A DNA stretch of 64,000 bases from CAVQCX01 sp963775335 (GCA_963775335.1 CAVZIJ010000004.1:1-64000); one strand, 5' to 3'; shown: positions 34,333 through 44,037, counted from the first letter of the stretch. A program made the numbers and translations. The notes: generated by a model not told the origin, from the sequence alone.

Positions 34333-35316
34333 TCAGGATTGCACGCCTGTTCGGCGGATTGCCGCCGCGGCGGCCCCGAACAGGGCGGTGTGGGGGTTCA
34401 GGATGACGCTGACCGGTATCGACCGCATCAGCGACTCGAACCGGCCCTTCGCGCCGAAGCGCCGGAGGAATCCTTGCTGTTGGAGCCGCGGCAGGATCTT
34501 GGGCGCGATGCCGCCGCCCAGGTAAACCCCGCCGGTGGCCATCAGCTTCAGCGCGAGGTTGCCGGCCTCGGCGCCATAGAGCTCGACGAACAGATCGAGC
34601 GCCCGGCTGCAGAGCGCGCAGCGGCCCGCAAGCGCCGATTCGGCGATGGCCGCGGCCGCGTCCGGAGCGTTTCGGATCTCCTGCGCAGGCGCGGCTGCGT
34701 CCCGCCTGGATAGGAATTCGAAGATCTCCACCAGTCCTTGGCCCGACACCAGCCGCTCCCAGCTCACGTGGCCGTACTTGCCTTGCAGATAGGCGAGCAG
34801 GTCGGTCTCCAGCGGCGAGCCGGGCGCAAAATCCGCATGGCCGCCTTCTGTTGCAAACGGATGGTGGGACTCGCCGTCCCAGTACAGTCCGGCCTCCCCG
34901 AGACCGGTTCCGGCGGCTGCAATGGCCCGGTTGCCTGGAGCGGCGCGGCTCCCCTCCTGCAGCACCAGGATGTCGGCCGGGCTCAGCCACCTGACGCCCC
35001 AGGCCTGGGCCTCCAGGTCGTTGAGCAGCGCCGCGGGTCGCCCGCCGAGGGTGGAGGAGAGGGCGTCGGCGTCGACGACCCAGGGCAGATTGGTGATATG
35101 TGCCACGCCGTTGCGAACCGGTCCGGGAACGCCGAATCCCGCCGCTTCGGGGCTCGCCTGGAGCCGCTGGAGTGCCTTGGCCAACGCGTCTTCGAGGCTG
35201 GCGAATGATCCACTGGCCAAGGTCTCGGCCCGCAGCAGACGCAGCTGTCCGCCGGTCCCCTGGAAAAGCCCGAAACGGCTGTGGGTTCCACCGATATCCG
35301 CACCGATCACCAGCAT
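34333..35316 (-). CDS. glk: glucokinase
   Basis: Glk phosphorylates glucose with ATP. The 327-residue protein belongs to the E. coli Glk type: ATP site IGADIGGTHSRFGLF at the start, NLPWVVDADAL, LLNDLEAQAWG near 100, GTGLGEAGLYW, ATEGGHADFAPG near 160 and GGVYLGGGIAPKI near 275. The start is the ATG at 35316; the longer frame to 35343 adds nine non-homologous residues. It stands alone beyond the qmo-hdr terminator. With amylosucrase it suggests some use of glucose or sucrose-derived sugars, or storage glucan turnover. Confidence 0.93.
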   Translation of the reverse strand: MLVIGADIGGTHSRFGLFQGTGGQLRLLRAETLASGSFASLEDALAKALQRLQASPEAAGFGVPGPVRNGVAHITNLPWVVDADALSSTLGGRPAALLNDLEAQAWGVRWLSPADILVLQEGSRAAPGNRAIAAAGTGLGEAGLYWDGESHHPFATEGGHADFAPGSPLETDLLAYLQGKYGHVSWERLVSGQGLVEIFEFLSRRDAAAPAQEIRNAPDAAAAIAESALAGRCALCSRALDLFVELYGAEAGNLALKLMATGGVYLGGGIAPKILPRLQQQGFLRRFGAKGRFESLMRSIPVSVILNPHTALFGAAAAAIRRTGVQS

Positions 35317-35344
35317 GCCCGTCCCCCCGCGGCACTGCGCCAAA

Positions 35345-35379
35345 CGAAAAGGCCCGCGCCGCTCTGCGGCGCAGGCCTT
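35345..35379 (-). terminator. intrinsic terminator of the qmoAB-hdrCB operon
   Basis: On the minus strand, AAGGCC-GCGCCGC pairs with GCGGCGC-GGCCTT (one mismatch pair), loop AGA, followed by TTTTCGTTT. It lies 22 bases after the hdrB stop and upstream of glk, so glk is a separate unit. Confidence 0.85.
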
Positions 35380-35400
35380 GTCACGCGGCCTGACCTGCGC

Positions 35401-36297
35401 CTACTTGGCCAGCGCTTCGAGCTTCTTGGCCGGGATCACCTGGCCGTCCAGCGCCGCTTCCTTGGCGCTTCGCCCGAAGGCTACCGACATCAACGTCGAA
35501 TAGTACACCACCGGCATCTTGAACTTGGTGCCGTAGGTGGCGTTGATCTGGTCCTGGTAGACCTCGACGTTCATCTGGCACACCGGGCAGGGGGTGACGA
35601 TCATGTCGGCCCCGTGGTCGTAGGCCGCCTCGATGATGCCCTTGATCATCTCCTGGGACTTCTCCGGCTCGGAGAAGGCGAGGGCACCGCCGCAGCACTG
35701 GACCTTCTTCTCATAGCCTTGCAGCGAATCCCCGCCGAGGGTGTCCACCAGCTTGTCCAGGTACTTCGGGTTCTCGTAGGACTCCCCGGAGATGCCGAAG
35801 GGGCGGTTGGTCTGGCAGCCCACGTAGCCGGCAATCTTGATGCCCTCCAGGGGCTTCTTGACCTTGGACTTGATGGTGTCGTAACCGACCTCCTCCACCA
35901 GCACTTCGCACATGTGCTTGATGGGGGTCTCGTTCTTGAGCTTTAGGCCGGCCTCGGCCAGGGCCTGGTTGGCCTCGGCCAGCAGACCCTGGTCCTCGCG
36001 CAGCCGCTCTTGGGTCTCGCGGGTCGAAAGCCAGCAGGCCGCGCAGGTGGCGACGATCTCCTGCCCGGGGTTGTGCTGCTCGGACAGCGCGATGTTGCGC
36101 GCGGAGAGCGCCAGCCGCGGCAGCTCGCCGCCGCCGGCATAGCCGATGGACGCCGCGCAGCAGTTCCAGTCCGGGATCTCGTTGAGCTGGATGTCGAGCT
36201 CCTGGCACATGGTCTGCACAGAGACCAGATAGTTCGACGAGGATGCGCCTTTCTGGGAGGAGCACCCGGGATAAAAGGAATACTCAAGCTTAGCCAT
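35401..36297 (-). CDS. hdrB: HdrB-like heterodisulfide reductase subunit
   Basis: A 298-residue protein with two CCG domains that in HdrB hold non-cubane [4Fe-4S] clusters. Visible ligands: YPGCSSQKG near 11, DWNCCAASIGY near 45, TCAACW near 85, YVGCQTNRPFG near 155, VQCCGGALAF near 195 and TPCPVCQMN near 235. In methanogens HdrB cleaves heterodisulfide; here it most likely accepts or donates electrons in APS reductase traffic, taking part of the role of QmoC. GAGGAGG precedes the ATG, 12 bases after hdrC. Last gene of the operon. Confidence 0.93.
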   Translation of the reverse strand: MAKLEYSFYPGCSSQKGASSSNYLVSVQTMCQELDIQLNEIPDWNCCAASIGYAGGGELPRLALSARNIALSEQHNPGQEIVATCAACWLSTRETQERLREDQGLLAEANQALAEAGLKLKNETPIKHMCEVLVEEVGYDTIKSKVKKPLEGIKIAGYVGCQTNRPFGISGESYENPKYLDKLVDTLGGDSLQGYEKKVQCCGGALAFSEPEKSQEMIKGIIEAAYDHGADMIVTPCPVCQMNVEVYQDQINATYGTKFKMPVVYYSTLMSVAFGRSAKEAALDGQVIPAKKLEALAK

Positions 36298-36309
36298 TTG
36301 GATGCCTCC

Positions 36310-36939
36310 TCACTTGCCGCCGTGCTGGGCCACACGGGCGTCTTCCAGCTCCTGGGCCTTTTTGATCATTTTCTGGAATCCCCCGACGTCTTTGACCGCG
36401 TGGCCCCCAAGCATCTCCATCGGGCTCATCCGTTTGGTCTTGAGCATTCCGAGTCCGATGTCCTTCATCTTGAGGGAGGTCTTGATGCCCTCGGAAAATC
36501 CGTTCATGAAGTACAGGCTCAGGCCCAGCTTGAGCTCGTTGACACGCCCCTTCTTCATCAGGTTGTCCCAGAACAGCTGCGCGAACTTGGCCGTGGGCTG
36601 GTTCTTGGGCGCGATGCCGAGGCGTTTCGCGTAGTGAGCGAGCCCATGCATGATGTGGGTGATGGGCAGGGCTCGCGGGCAGCGTACGATGCAGTTATAG
36701 CAAGAGGTGCACATCCACATGGAATCGGATTGCAGGACCTCGTCACGCTTGCCCGCGCGGATCATCATGAAGATCTCCTGGGGCGGGTGGTCCCAGAACT
36801 TGCCGAGCGGACAAGAGCCTGAGCACACGCCGCACTGCATGCACATCTTCACCCAATCGCCTTCTTCCACGTTCGCCTCGACTTCCTTCAGGAAGCTGTT
36901 GCGATACTTCTCGACCATCGCTTGGTTCATCTCACTCAT
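36310..36939 (-). CDS. hdrC: HdrC-like iron-sulfur subunit
   Basis: The 209-residue protein has two [4Fe-4S] motifs, CMQCGVCSGSCPLG (near 33-46) and CTSCYNCIVRCPRALP (near 77-92), and a helical tail. It has no membrane helices. In typical QmoC an HdrC-like part is fused to a haem-b membrane domain; this gene is only the soluble part. It would pass electrons between QmoAB and HdrB. It sits 12 bases from both neighbours. Confidence 0.93.
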   Translation of the reverse strand: MSEMNQAMVEKYRNSFLKEVEANVEEGDWVKMCMQCGVCSGSCPLGKFWDHPPQEIFMMIRAGKRDEVLQSDSMWMCTSCYNCIVRCPRALPITHIMHGLAHYAKRLGIAPKNQPTAKFAQLFWDNLMKKGRVNELKLGLSLYFMNGFSEGIKTSLKMKDIGLGMLKTKRMSPMEMLGGHAVKDVGGFQKMIKKAQELEDARVAQHGGK

Positions 36940-36951
36940 GGGTGCGCTCCC

Positions 36952-39201
36952 TTAGAACTTGAACGGGCTCAGGCCGATCTCAAAAATCCTGGCGGCCAGG
37001 TCGTTGATGATCCGCGGTGCCCGCTCGATGTCGGTGATGGCGACCTCGTGGACCGACACCCGCTCCGGCTCCAGGTTGAGCTGCTGCAGCGTATCCCCCA
37101 CCTTGCTCATGCGCTCGGCCGCCATGGCGGAGCCCCGCACAAAGTGACACTGGTAGTCCGCGTCTCGGCGACAGCCCATCATGATCACGCCATCGTAGCC
37201 GCTGTTAAGCGAGTCGGTGACCCAGGACAGGCTCACCGAGCCCAGGCAGCGAACCGGGATCACCCGGGCCCAGGGGCTCACTTCCTTGCCGGCCATCGCG
37301 GCCTGATCCAGCGCCGGGTAGGCGTCGTTCTCGCAGGCCAGCACCAGGATGCGCGGTTTCTCGTCCAGCTCCTCGGGGATGTTGCAGGACTTGATCTGCT
37401 GGCCCACGGTGTCGATGGAGTAGTTGTCGAAGAAGATGACGCGCACCGGGCAGGCACCCATGCAGGTGCCGCAGCGGCGGCAGCGCGACTCGTTGAACAC
37501 CGGGTAGCGCTTCTCGTCCTCGTTGATCGCACCGAAGGGGCACTCCACCGTGCATCGCTTGCACTGGGTGCAGCCTTCCTTGCGGAAGCGCGGGAAGCTC
37601 AGGTCGCCGACCCGCGGATGCACACCGGCACCGCCCCCGGCGTTCAGCGCCGCCTGAATCGCCTTCATGGCCGCGCCGGTCGCATCATCGCGCGCTTGCT
37701 GAACGTCCATTGGGCGGCGCACCGGGCCGGCGGCGTAGATCCCGGTCCGCCGGGTCTCGTAGGGGAAGCAGATGAAGTGCGAGTCGGCGAAGCCGTAGCG
37801 CAGGTGTGGCAGGTCGGTTCCCTGGCGGTAGTCCAGATTGAGAATCGAGGGAGGGGCGACTGCGAGCGCCTGGCGGGCCGCGGCTTTCTCCTCTTCGGTC
37901 GGCGCCTCGTCCACCGCCAGCTGGGCGTAGGGATCGGGGCCCGTGTTGGCGACCATGCCGGTCGCCAGAACCACCAAATCGCATTCCATCTCGGTGTCTT
38001 CGGCCAGGATCTCGTCTTTGAACCGGACCTTGAGCGTGCTCCCGGGGACCACTTCGGAGACGACGCCCTTGCTGAACGTCACCTGCTTGCGCTGGCCGGC
38101 CCGATAGAAGTCCTCGCCGGCGGCGCCGGGGGTGCGCAGGTCGGAGAACAGCACGTTCGTGTCGCAGCCCGGGTTCTGCTCCTTGAAATACAGCGCCTGC
38201 TTGATCGACGCGGTGCAGCAGAAGCCCGAGCAGTAGGGCAGGTGCCCTTCCTTGGTGGAGCGCTGGCCGGCGCACTGCACGAAGGCCACGCTCTTGACCT
38301 CCTTGCCATCGCTCGGCCGCTTGATCGGCCCGCCGTCGGCCGCCTTGGCGAGCTTCTCGAGCTCCAGGTTGGTGACCACGTCGGGGCTCTTGCCATAGCC
38401 GAGCTCGGGCAGCTGGTTGGCGTCGTAGGGCCGGAAGCCGGAGGCCTGGATGATGGCCCCGAAGTTCTCGGTGGTGGTACCGCCGGACTCGGTGGTGACG
38501 TCGGCACTGAAGCGCCCCGGTGCCCCGGAGGTGCGGGTGATGGTGCTGTTGAGCTGTACCTCGATGCGCTGGCTCGCCTCGACCCGCTGGGTGAGGTCCG
38601 CTACGCCGTTGTCCTCGGGCTCGGCGTAGGGCGCGCGGGTGGGGGTCTTCTTGTAGAGCTGGGCGGCGTGGCCGCCGAGCTGGCCGGTCTTCTCTACGAT
38701 GGTCACGTCGAAGCCCGCGGCGGCCGCTTCCAGCGCCGCGCTCATGCCGGTGATCCCGCCACCGACCACCAGGATGCGCTTGGTCACACTCTGCTCCCCG
38801 GAAGGCTTGGGAACGGTCATGAAGCGCACCTCGGCACAGGCCATCCGTACGTAGTCGTCGGCCATTTCCTGGGTGGTCTCGCGGTTCTCGTCGGTGTCCG
38901 GACGGAGCCAGAGCACGCCCTCGCGCAGGTTCGCCCTGGACACGGCGACCTCGGTGAAATTGAAGGCCTCGACCTTGGCGCGACGCGAGCAGGCCGCGAT
39001 CATCACATGGGTGACGGCCTCTTTGGCGATATCGTCGCGAATGGTCTGCACGCCTTCCTGGCTGCACAGCATCTTGTGCTGCTTGCACAGATTCATCTTG
39101 CCTTCGCGGGTCGCAATGGTCTCGAGCTGCTTGGTATCCAGGCGGTCGCCGATCCCGCACCCGGTGCAGATGTACCCGGCGAATTTCTTTTGGTCTGCCA
39201 C
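36952..39201 (-). CDS. qmoB: Qmo complex subunit B
   Basis: QmoB is an HdrA-like flavin and Fe-S subunit of the quinone-interacting oxidoreductase complex linked to APS reductase. The 749-residue protein has an N-terminal Cys-containing part (ICTGCGIGD), the FAD site RILVVGGGITGMSAALEAA near 140, IQASGFRPYDANQLPELGYG, SGFCCTASIKQAL, two ferredoxin clusters (CTQCKRCTVECPFG and CRRCGTCMGACPV near 540-580) and a C-terminal MvhD-like domain (RCLGSVS, MGCRRDADYQCHFVRGS). Three bases separate it from qmoA. Length agrees with known QmoB. Confidence 0.95.
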   Translation of the reverse strand: MADQKKFAGYICTGCGIGDRLDTKQLETIATREGKMNLCKQHKMLCSQEGVQTIRDDIAKEAVTHVMIAACSRRAKVEAFNFTEVAVSRANLREGVLWLRPDTDENRETTQEMADDYVRMACAEVRFMTVPKPSGEQSVTKRILVVGGGITGMSAALEAAAAGFDVTIVEKTGQLGGHAAQLYKKTPTRAPYAEPEDNGVADLTQRVEASQRIEVQLNSTITRTSGAPGRFSADVTTESGGTTTENFGAIIQASGFRPYDANQLPELGYGKSPDVVTNLELEKLAKAADGGPIKRPSDGKEVKSVAFVQCAGQRSTKEGHLPYCSGFCCTASIKQALYFKEQNPGCDTNVLFSDLRTPGAAGEDFYRAGQRKQVTFSKGVVSEVVPGSTLKVRFKDEILAEDTEMECDLVVLATGMVANTGPDPYAQLAVDEAPTEEEKAAARQALAVAPPSILNLDYRQGTDLPHLRYGFADSHFICFPYETRRTGIYAAGPVRRPMDVQQARDDATGAAMKAIQAALNAGGGAGVHPRVGDLSFPRFRKEGCTQCKRCTVECPFGAINEDEKRYPVFNESRCRRCGTCMGACPVRVIFFDNYSIDTVGQQIKSCNIPEELDEKPRILVLACENDAYPALDQAAMAGKEVSPWARVIPVRCLGSVSLSWVTDSLNSGYDGVIMMGCRRDADYQCHFVRGSAMAAERMSKVGDTLQQLNLEPERVSVHEVAITDIERAPRIINDLAARIFEIGLSPFKF

Positions 39202-39204
39202 TGT

Positions 39205-40512
39205 TTAACCCTCCGTTCCGGCGACCCGGTTGACTACCTGAATGGCGCGCAGCGCCGCACCGGTGGCGTGCTGAACCGCCCGGTTGACGTCGAAGGCATC
39301 CGCCGAGGACCCGGCGGCGAAGATGCCGCCGTTCTTCTCGTCCGGCTCGATGAAGCCTTCCTCGTTGACCACGATGGGCACCGGGAAGCTCGCCTTGTCG
39401 ACGCTGGGCTCCATGCCGGTGGCGAGCACCACTAGGTCGTGCTCGTCTGCGTAACGTTGATAGCCCTCGGTGTCGACGCCATGCAGCACCGGGCTGCCCG
39501 TGCGCTTGTTCTCGACGATGGAGGCAACCTTCGATTTGATGAACCGGACGTTGCTCCGGGCCTTGACTTTTTCGTAGAAATCCTCGAAGCGATCGATGGC
39601 GCGGATATCGATGTAGTAGATGCTCACGTCGGCCTCGTCGCCGTAGGCATCCGTCACGTAGGTCGCTTGCTTGAGGGAGGCCATGCAGCAGATGCGTGAG
39701 CAGTGCAGCAGGTGATTGCGGTCGCGGGAGCCGGCGCACTGGACAAACGCCACCTTCTTGGCCTCCTTGCCGTCGGATGGCCGCACGATATTCCCCCCGG
39801 TGGGGCCGCTCGGATCGGCCAGGCGCTCGAGCTCCACGTTGGTGATCACGTTGGCGATGCGATCGTAGCCATAGGGCTGGATCTTGGCGGCGTCATAAGG
39901 CTGCCAGCCGGTCGCCCAGATCACGGCGCCAGCGCTGAAGGTGATCTCCTCTTCCTTCATCTCGAGATCGATGGCGTCGTACTTGCACGCCGCCTTGGCC
40001 TTGTCCGCGTCCGCTGTCCCGATCATGCGCGGGTCCATGACGTAGCGCATGGGGTGGGCCATGCGGTGGGGCAGATAGATCCCCTTGCGCTTGCTCGCGA
40101 GCTGGCCCTTGCCTGAAAGACCGTAGTCGAATTCGTTGTCGAGCTCGGTCTCGACGACCTTCGCACACTCGCCGCAGGCCGTGCAGTTGTCGTTGACGAA
40201 GCGCGGGTGCAGCTTGACCGTAGCCTTGTAGCTGCCCGCTTCGCCCTGGATGTTCGTGACCTCCGCCATGGTCAGGATCCGGAGATTCGGATTCATCTTG
40301 GCCCGGCGCTGGTTGATCTCGAGACCGCAGGTGGGGAAGCACAGCTTCGGGAAGTACTTGTACAGCTGGGTGACGCGTCCGCCGAGAAACGGGCGCTTTT
40401 CAACCAGGACGACCTGTTTGCCGGTCTCGGCGGCTTCAAGGGCTGCGGTCATGCCGCTGATCCCGCCACCGACCACCAGGATCGTCTCATTGGTTGCGAC
40501 TACTTCCGTCAT
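39205..40512 (-). CDS. qmoA: Qmo complex subunit A
   Basis: QmoA is a flavoprotein related to the HdrA core. The 435-residue protein has the FAD motif ILVVGGGISGMTAALEAAE near 12, the CFPTCGLEINQRRAKMN segment near 58, CTACGECAKVVE near 113, VQCAGSRDRNHLLHCSRICCMASLKQA near 255 and a FAD-binding end (GIFAAGSSADAFDVNRAVQHATGAALRAI). It shares segments with QmoB, as known for this pair. First gene of qmoA-qmoB-hdrC-hdrB; GGAGG is close to the ATG. Expression probably starts in the AT-rich region before it. Confidence 0.95.
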   Translation of the reverse strand: MTEVVATNETILVVGGGISGMTAALEAAETGKQVVLVEKRPFLGGRVTQLYKYFPKLCFPTCGLEINQRRAKMNPNLRILTMAEVTNIQGEAGSYKATVKLHPRFVNDNCTACGECAKVVETELDNEFDYGLSGKGQLASKRKGIYLPHRMAHPMRYVMDPRMIGTADADKAKAACKYDAIDLEMKEEEITFSAGAVIWATGWQPYDAAKIQPYGYDRIANVITNVELERLADPSGPTGGNIVRPSDGKEAKKVAFVQCAGSRDRNHLLHCSRICCMASLKQATYVTDAYGDEADVSIYYIDIRAIDRFEDFYEKVKARSNVRFIKSKVASIVENKRTGSPVLHGVDTEGYQRYADEHDLVVLATGMEPSVDKASFPVPIVVNEEGFIEPDEKNGGIFAAGSSADAFDVNRAVQHATGAALRAIQVVNRVAGTEG

Positions 40513-40967
40513 GGATGGTCCTCCGTCGCGGAATTGAAATGGTCAACGCGTGGCTTCGCACCAAAATCTGGATCTTGACTTCGGCACTAGGGGATCTAAC
40601 AATGCGTGCCTTGCACGGGCCGGAATTCAGGACCGGCACCTTACTCTCCTTCCCATGTCCCCGCCATATCCCAGCTGCAATATCACGATCGAATTTTCGA
40701 ATACTCTAATAGATCGTTCAAATGGCGTCTTTGCCCGGTTGGGCAGCCGGTCGCCGGTTCGGTCTACGAATAACGACGCAAGTAATGCCACAGGCCCCGG
40801 GATAAGCCTGCCGGGACACGCCGTGAACACATCCCTGTAGGCTCGAGGGCAAGTGATGCGGCTTTCCTAAGTGACTTGCGTAGTAACCTTTTCCGGGGAG
40901 GGTTGAAGCGGGGAGCGGGCCCGTTTAGGGTCGCCCACTGAGCAGCTGGGTGGTAGGGTGGTACGAC
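40513..40967. other. shared upstream region of qmoA and cbbQ
   Basis: A 455-base gap between divergent operons. An AT-rich patch at 40670-40725 (minus strand TTGAAC, 17 bases, GAAAAT) may be the qmo promoter. Near cbbQ, AAGTGA recurs at 40851 and 40869. No gene is supported. Confidence 0.5.
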
Positions 40968-41789
40968 GTGAGCGCCGATGAGAATCTGATGGCTGGGAGC
41001 GAGGCTTACTTCATCTTCGAGGAGCCCTATTACGAGCCTGTCGGCGACGAGATCGAGATCTTCGAGGCGGCCTACCGCAACCTTCTGCCGCTGCTCCTGA
41101 AAGGGCCCACCGGGTGCGGCAAGACCCGCTTCATGGAGCACATGGCATGGCGGCTGCGCCGCCCGCTGGTCACGGTGTCCTGCCACGATGATCTCACCGC
41201 CTCGGACCTGGTTGGGCGGTTCCTCGTCAAGGGCGGCGAGACGGTCTGGGTGGACGGGCCTCTCACCCGGGCCGTGCGCCTGGGCGGCATCTGTTACCTC
41301 GACGAGGTGGTCGAGGCCCGCAAGGACACCACGGTTGTGATCCATCCGCTGGCCGACGACCGGCGACAGCTCCCGGTGGAGAAGACCGGGGAGCTGCTGC
41401 AGGCCGGTCCCGAGTTCTGCCTCGCGATGTCATACAATCCCGGTTACCAGAGCGTGCTCAAAGACCTGAAGCAGAGCACGCGGCAGCGCTTCGTTGCCCT
41501 CGAGTTCGACTACCCTGGCCCGGACCTCGAGCGGCGGATCATCCAAACCGAGACCGGTATCGATAGCCAGGGGGCCAGGCAGCTGGTCAAGTTCGCGCAC
41601 ATGACCCGCAACCTAAAGGGCACCGGGCTCGACGAAGGCGCCTCGACGCGCCTGCTGGTGCACGCCGCCAAGCTCATGGCCGCAGGGGTACACCCGGTGG
41701 CCGCTTGCCGCAGCTCGATCGCCCAGGCGCTCACCGACGATGCCGAGATGCTCTCGGCGGTGAACGAGCTGAGCTCCTCCCTCTTCTGA
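40968..41789 (+). CDS. cbbQ: CbbQ-type MoxR AAA+ ATPase
   Basis: CbbQ with CbbO forms a motor that removes inhibitors from RuBisCO. The 273-residue protein matches CbbQ/NirQ/NorQ: EEPYYEPVGDE near 18, Walker A GPTGCGKT (46-53), CHDDLTASDLVGRFL near 77, Walker B ICYLDEVVEAR near 108, SYNPGYQ near 152 and LKDLKQSTRQRFVAL near 160. Start is uncertain: GTG 40968 has an AGGGTGG site six bases upstream; ATG 40989 is possible. NorQ or GvpN roles are less likely beside a CbbO-type gene and in a probable autotroph. RuBisCO genes are not in the window. Confidence 0.88.
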   Translation: MSADENLMAGSEAYFIFEEPYYEPVGDEIEIFEAAYRNLLPLLLKGPTGCGKTRFMEHMAWRLRRPLVTVSCHDDLTASDLVGRFLVKGGETVWVDGPLTRAVRLGGICYLDEVVEARKDTTVVIHPLADDRRQLPVEKTGELLQAGPEFCLAMSYNPGYQSVLKDLKQSTRQRFVALEFDYPGPDLERRIIQTETGIDSQGARQLVKFAHMTRNLKGTGLDEGASTRLLVHAAKLMAAGVHPVAACRSSIAQALTDDAEMLSAVNELSSSLF

Positions 41790-41827
41790 GATGATCCCTC
41801 GGCCGGAGCGCCCCGACGCGCGCCGCG

Positions 41828-43948
41828 ATGAACGCGAAGAGCCCACTCACAGCCCAACAGATCGAGCAGCTGCTGGATGGCTTCCTCGAGGTGGAATTCT
41901 CCTTCCGCGAGACCGCCGCTCCGGCTCGTGCGCTGGCGGGGCTGGAAGGAGAAGAGCAGACCTTCGTGCTCGACCTGGTCCGGCGGGCCGCAGCCACCCA
42001 CGTCGAGATAGGTCACCGCCTGGCCAGGCAGGGTGTGCAGGTGCTCCAGTCCATGGATCGCCAGACCATGGAGGCCTGGGTGCTGCACGCGATGGACTGC
42101 TACGATCGGTCCGGCCTGAGGCCGGCGCTGGAGGTGATCGACGATGTCGAGACCTACGTCAGGCGCGGTCGCGTGCGCGCCTCCGGTGCCGTGCTCGAGG
42201 ATGTGGTCGGGGTGCTCGAGCCGTTCCTGCGGGGGCTGTCCGGCCGCCGGCTCCGGGTTGCGGAGGCCGACCAGGCCTACACGGACAGCGAGACCATCTT
42301 CCTGCCGGCTGTGCTCACCCGGCTTGCATCCTCGGCCGCCAACCATCGCCTCTACAAGGCGACTGCGGTGCACCTCTGGGCCCAGACTCGGTTCGGGACC
42401 TTTCGGCTGGACTTCGACCGCGACTTTGCGGCATTTGCCGACCCCGCCGCCGCCCTCGACCGCTTCCACGCCCTGGAGCGCATCCGCCTCGATGCCTGCA
42501 TCGCCCGGGAGCTTCCGGGATCGTACCGCGACATGCGGGGCCTGCGCGCCGAGCTCGCCGAGCCCGCGGTCCCGGCGGGCTGGGAGGCGCTCGCCGAGGT
42601 GCTGAGTGACCGTCAGTGCTCCGCCCGCACCAGCCTCGGTCTCGTCGAAGCCGCCCTCAAGCGTGGCGCTCCGGCGCCGGTCTGCTATCAGGGAGAGCTA
42701 AGCCCGGAAGCGGTGCAGGCCGCCATGCAGAAACGTATCGAGCGCGAGAAGGCATTCTTTCGCCTGGGACTCAAGGATCTGGCCGGCGAGCCGCGCGAGC
42801 GGGCTTCCGGGGCGCCTGAGTCGGAGCGTTTCGAGGCGCGCCGCCAGGTCGAACCGGAGCTGCCCGAGGGGATGCGCATCGAGATCCTGCTCGACGACAA
42901 GCCGGTGGTGCTGCCCGAGGCGACCCGCGAGCTGCTCACCTCGATCCTGCTCGATCTCGGCGATCTGCCCGATGAGTACCTGGTGCCGGCGGGGCCCGGC
43001 GAGTACGATGCGAGCCGATTCGAGGACCGCCCGAAGGACCCGGACGAGGTTTGGCGGGGCGCCTACCACGAGGAGGGCGCGTTTCACTACGACGAGTGGG
43101 ACTGCTGCCGACGCCACTACCGTAAGAGCTGGTGCGTGGTTCGGGAGCTGGAAGTAGAGCCCTGCTCGGATGGCTTTGTCGCCGAGGTGATGCAGCGCTA
43201 CGGTGGCCTCGTAAAGCACGTCCGCAAGAGCTTCGAGGCCTTGCGCGACGAGGACAGGCTGCTCAAGAGACAGGTCCACGGTGACGGAATCGACATCGAT
43301 GCCCTGGTGGAGGCCCTGGCGGACGCGCGCGACGGACGAGAGATGACGGACCGCCTGTTCACCCGCATGCACCGCGTAGAGCGCAGCGTCGCCGTGGCGG
43401 TCATGGTCGACATGAGCGGCTCGACCAAGGGCTGGGTCAACCGCGCCGAGCGCGAGGCGCTGATCCTGCTGAGCGAGGCCCTGTATAGGCTCGGCGACCG
43501 CTATGCGATCTACGGCTTCTCGGGGGTGACCCGCAAGCGCTGCGAGCTGTTCCGGGTGAAGGCGTTCGACGAGCCTTATGACGACAGGGTGCGCGGGCGT
43601 ATCAGCGGGATCCGCCCCAAGGAGTACACGCGCATGGGGGCGGCGATCCGCCACGTCAGCCGGCTGCTTGGCGAGGTCGAGGGCCGCACGAAGCTGTTGG
43701 TTACCCTATCGGACGGCAAGCCTGAGGACTACGATGGTTATTATCGCGGTGAGTACGGCATCGAAGATACGCGCCAGGCGCTGTTCGAGGCACGACGTGA
43801 CGGAATTCACCCTTATTGCATCACTATCGACGAGCGCGGGCAGCAGTATCTGCCCCGCATGTACGGAGCGGCCAACTACGTGGTGATCAGCGAGGTCGGG
43901 CGTCTGCCGTTCAAGATCTCTGACATTTACAGGCGCCTGACTACTTGA
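41828..43948 (+). CDS. cbbO: CbbO-type VWA protein
   Basis: CbbO is the adaptor of the CbbQO RuBisCO activase. The 706-residue protein has a long N-terminal region, with a bipartite character, and a C-terminal von Willebrand A domain (about 515-700): MIDAS motif VDMSGST with Asp528, YAIYGFSG near 555 and TLSDGKPEDY near 625. Size and order match CbbO and NorD; the neighbourhood favours CbbO. It starts 38 bases after cbbQ. The next gene's most upstream possible start overlaps the stop. Confidence 0.88.
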   Translation: MNAKSPLTAQQIEQLLDGFLEVEFSFRETAAPARALAGLEGEEQTFVLDLVRRAAATHVEIGHRLARQGVQVLQSMDRQTMEAWVLHAMDCYDRSGLRPALEVIDDVETYVRRGRVRASGAVLEDVVGVLEPFLRGLSGRRLRVAEADQAYTDSETIFLPAVLTRLASSAANHRLYKATAVHLWAQTRFGTFRLDFDRDFAAFADPAAALDRFHALERIRLDACIARELPGSYRDMRGLRAELAEPAVPAGWEALAEVLSDRQCSARTSLGLVEAALKRGAPAPVCYQGELSPEAVQAAMQKRIEREKAFFRLGLKDLAGEPRERASGAPESERFEARRQVEPELPEGMRIEILLDDKPVVLPEATRELLTSILLDLGDLPDEYLVPAGPGEYDASRFEDRPKDPDEVWRGAYHEEGAFHYDEWDCCRRHYRKSWCVVRELEVEPCSDGFVAEVMQRYGGLVKHVRKSFEALRDEDRLLKRQVHGDGIDIDALVEALADARDGREMTDRLFTRMHRVERSVAVAVMVDMSGSTKGWVNRAEREALILLSEALYRLGDRYAIYGFSGVTRKRCELFRVKAFDEPYDDRVRGRISGIRPKEYTRMGAAIRHVSRLLGEVEGRTKLLVTLSDGKPEDYDGYYRGEYGIEDTRQALFEARRDGIHPYCITIDERGQQYLPRMYGAANYVVISEVGRLPFKISDIYRRLTT

Positions 43949-44037
43949 TAGCGTTCCGGCCCAATGGCGTGGGGGCGCCGAGGGCCTCGCAGGGTGAGTC
44001 CTGCAGCGCAACGATCGATCTTGGCGGGGTATGCGCT

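Noticed and set aside
36922..39435. Very long open frame (837 codons) antisense to qmoB and part of qmoA
   Set aside because: High GC content gives long empty antisense frames; the sequence has no domain, no ribosome site and lies entirely over well-supported genes.
40968..43948. cbbQ/cbbO read as norQ/norD for nitric oxide reductase
   Set aside because: No norCB or other denitrification genes are near and the autotrophic context fits Cbb better; not excluded by sequence alone.
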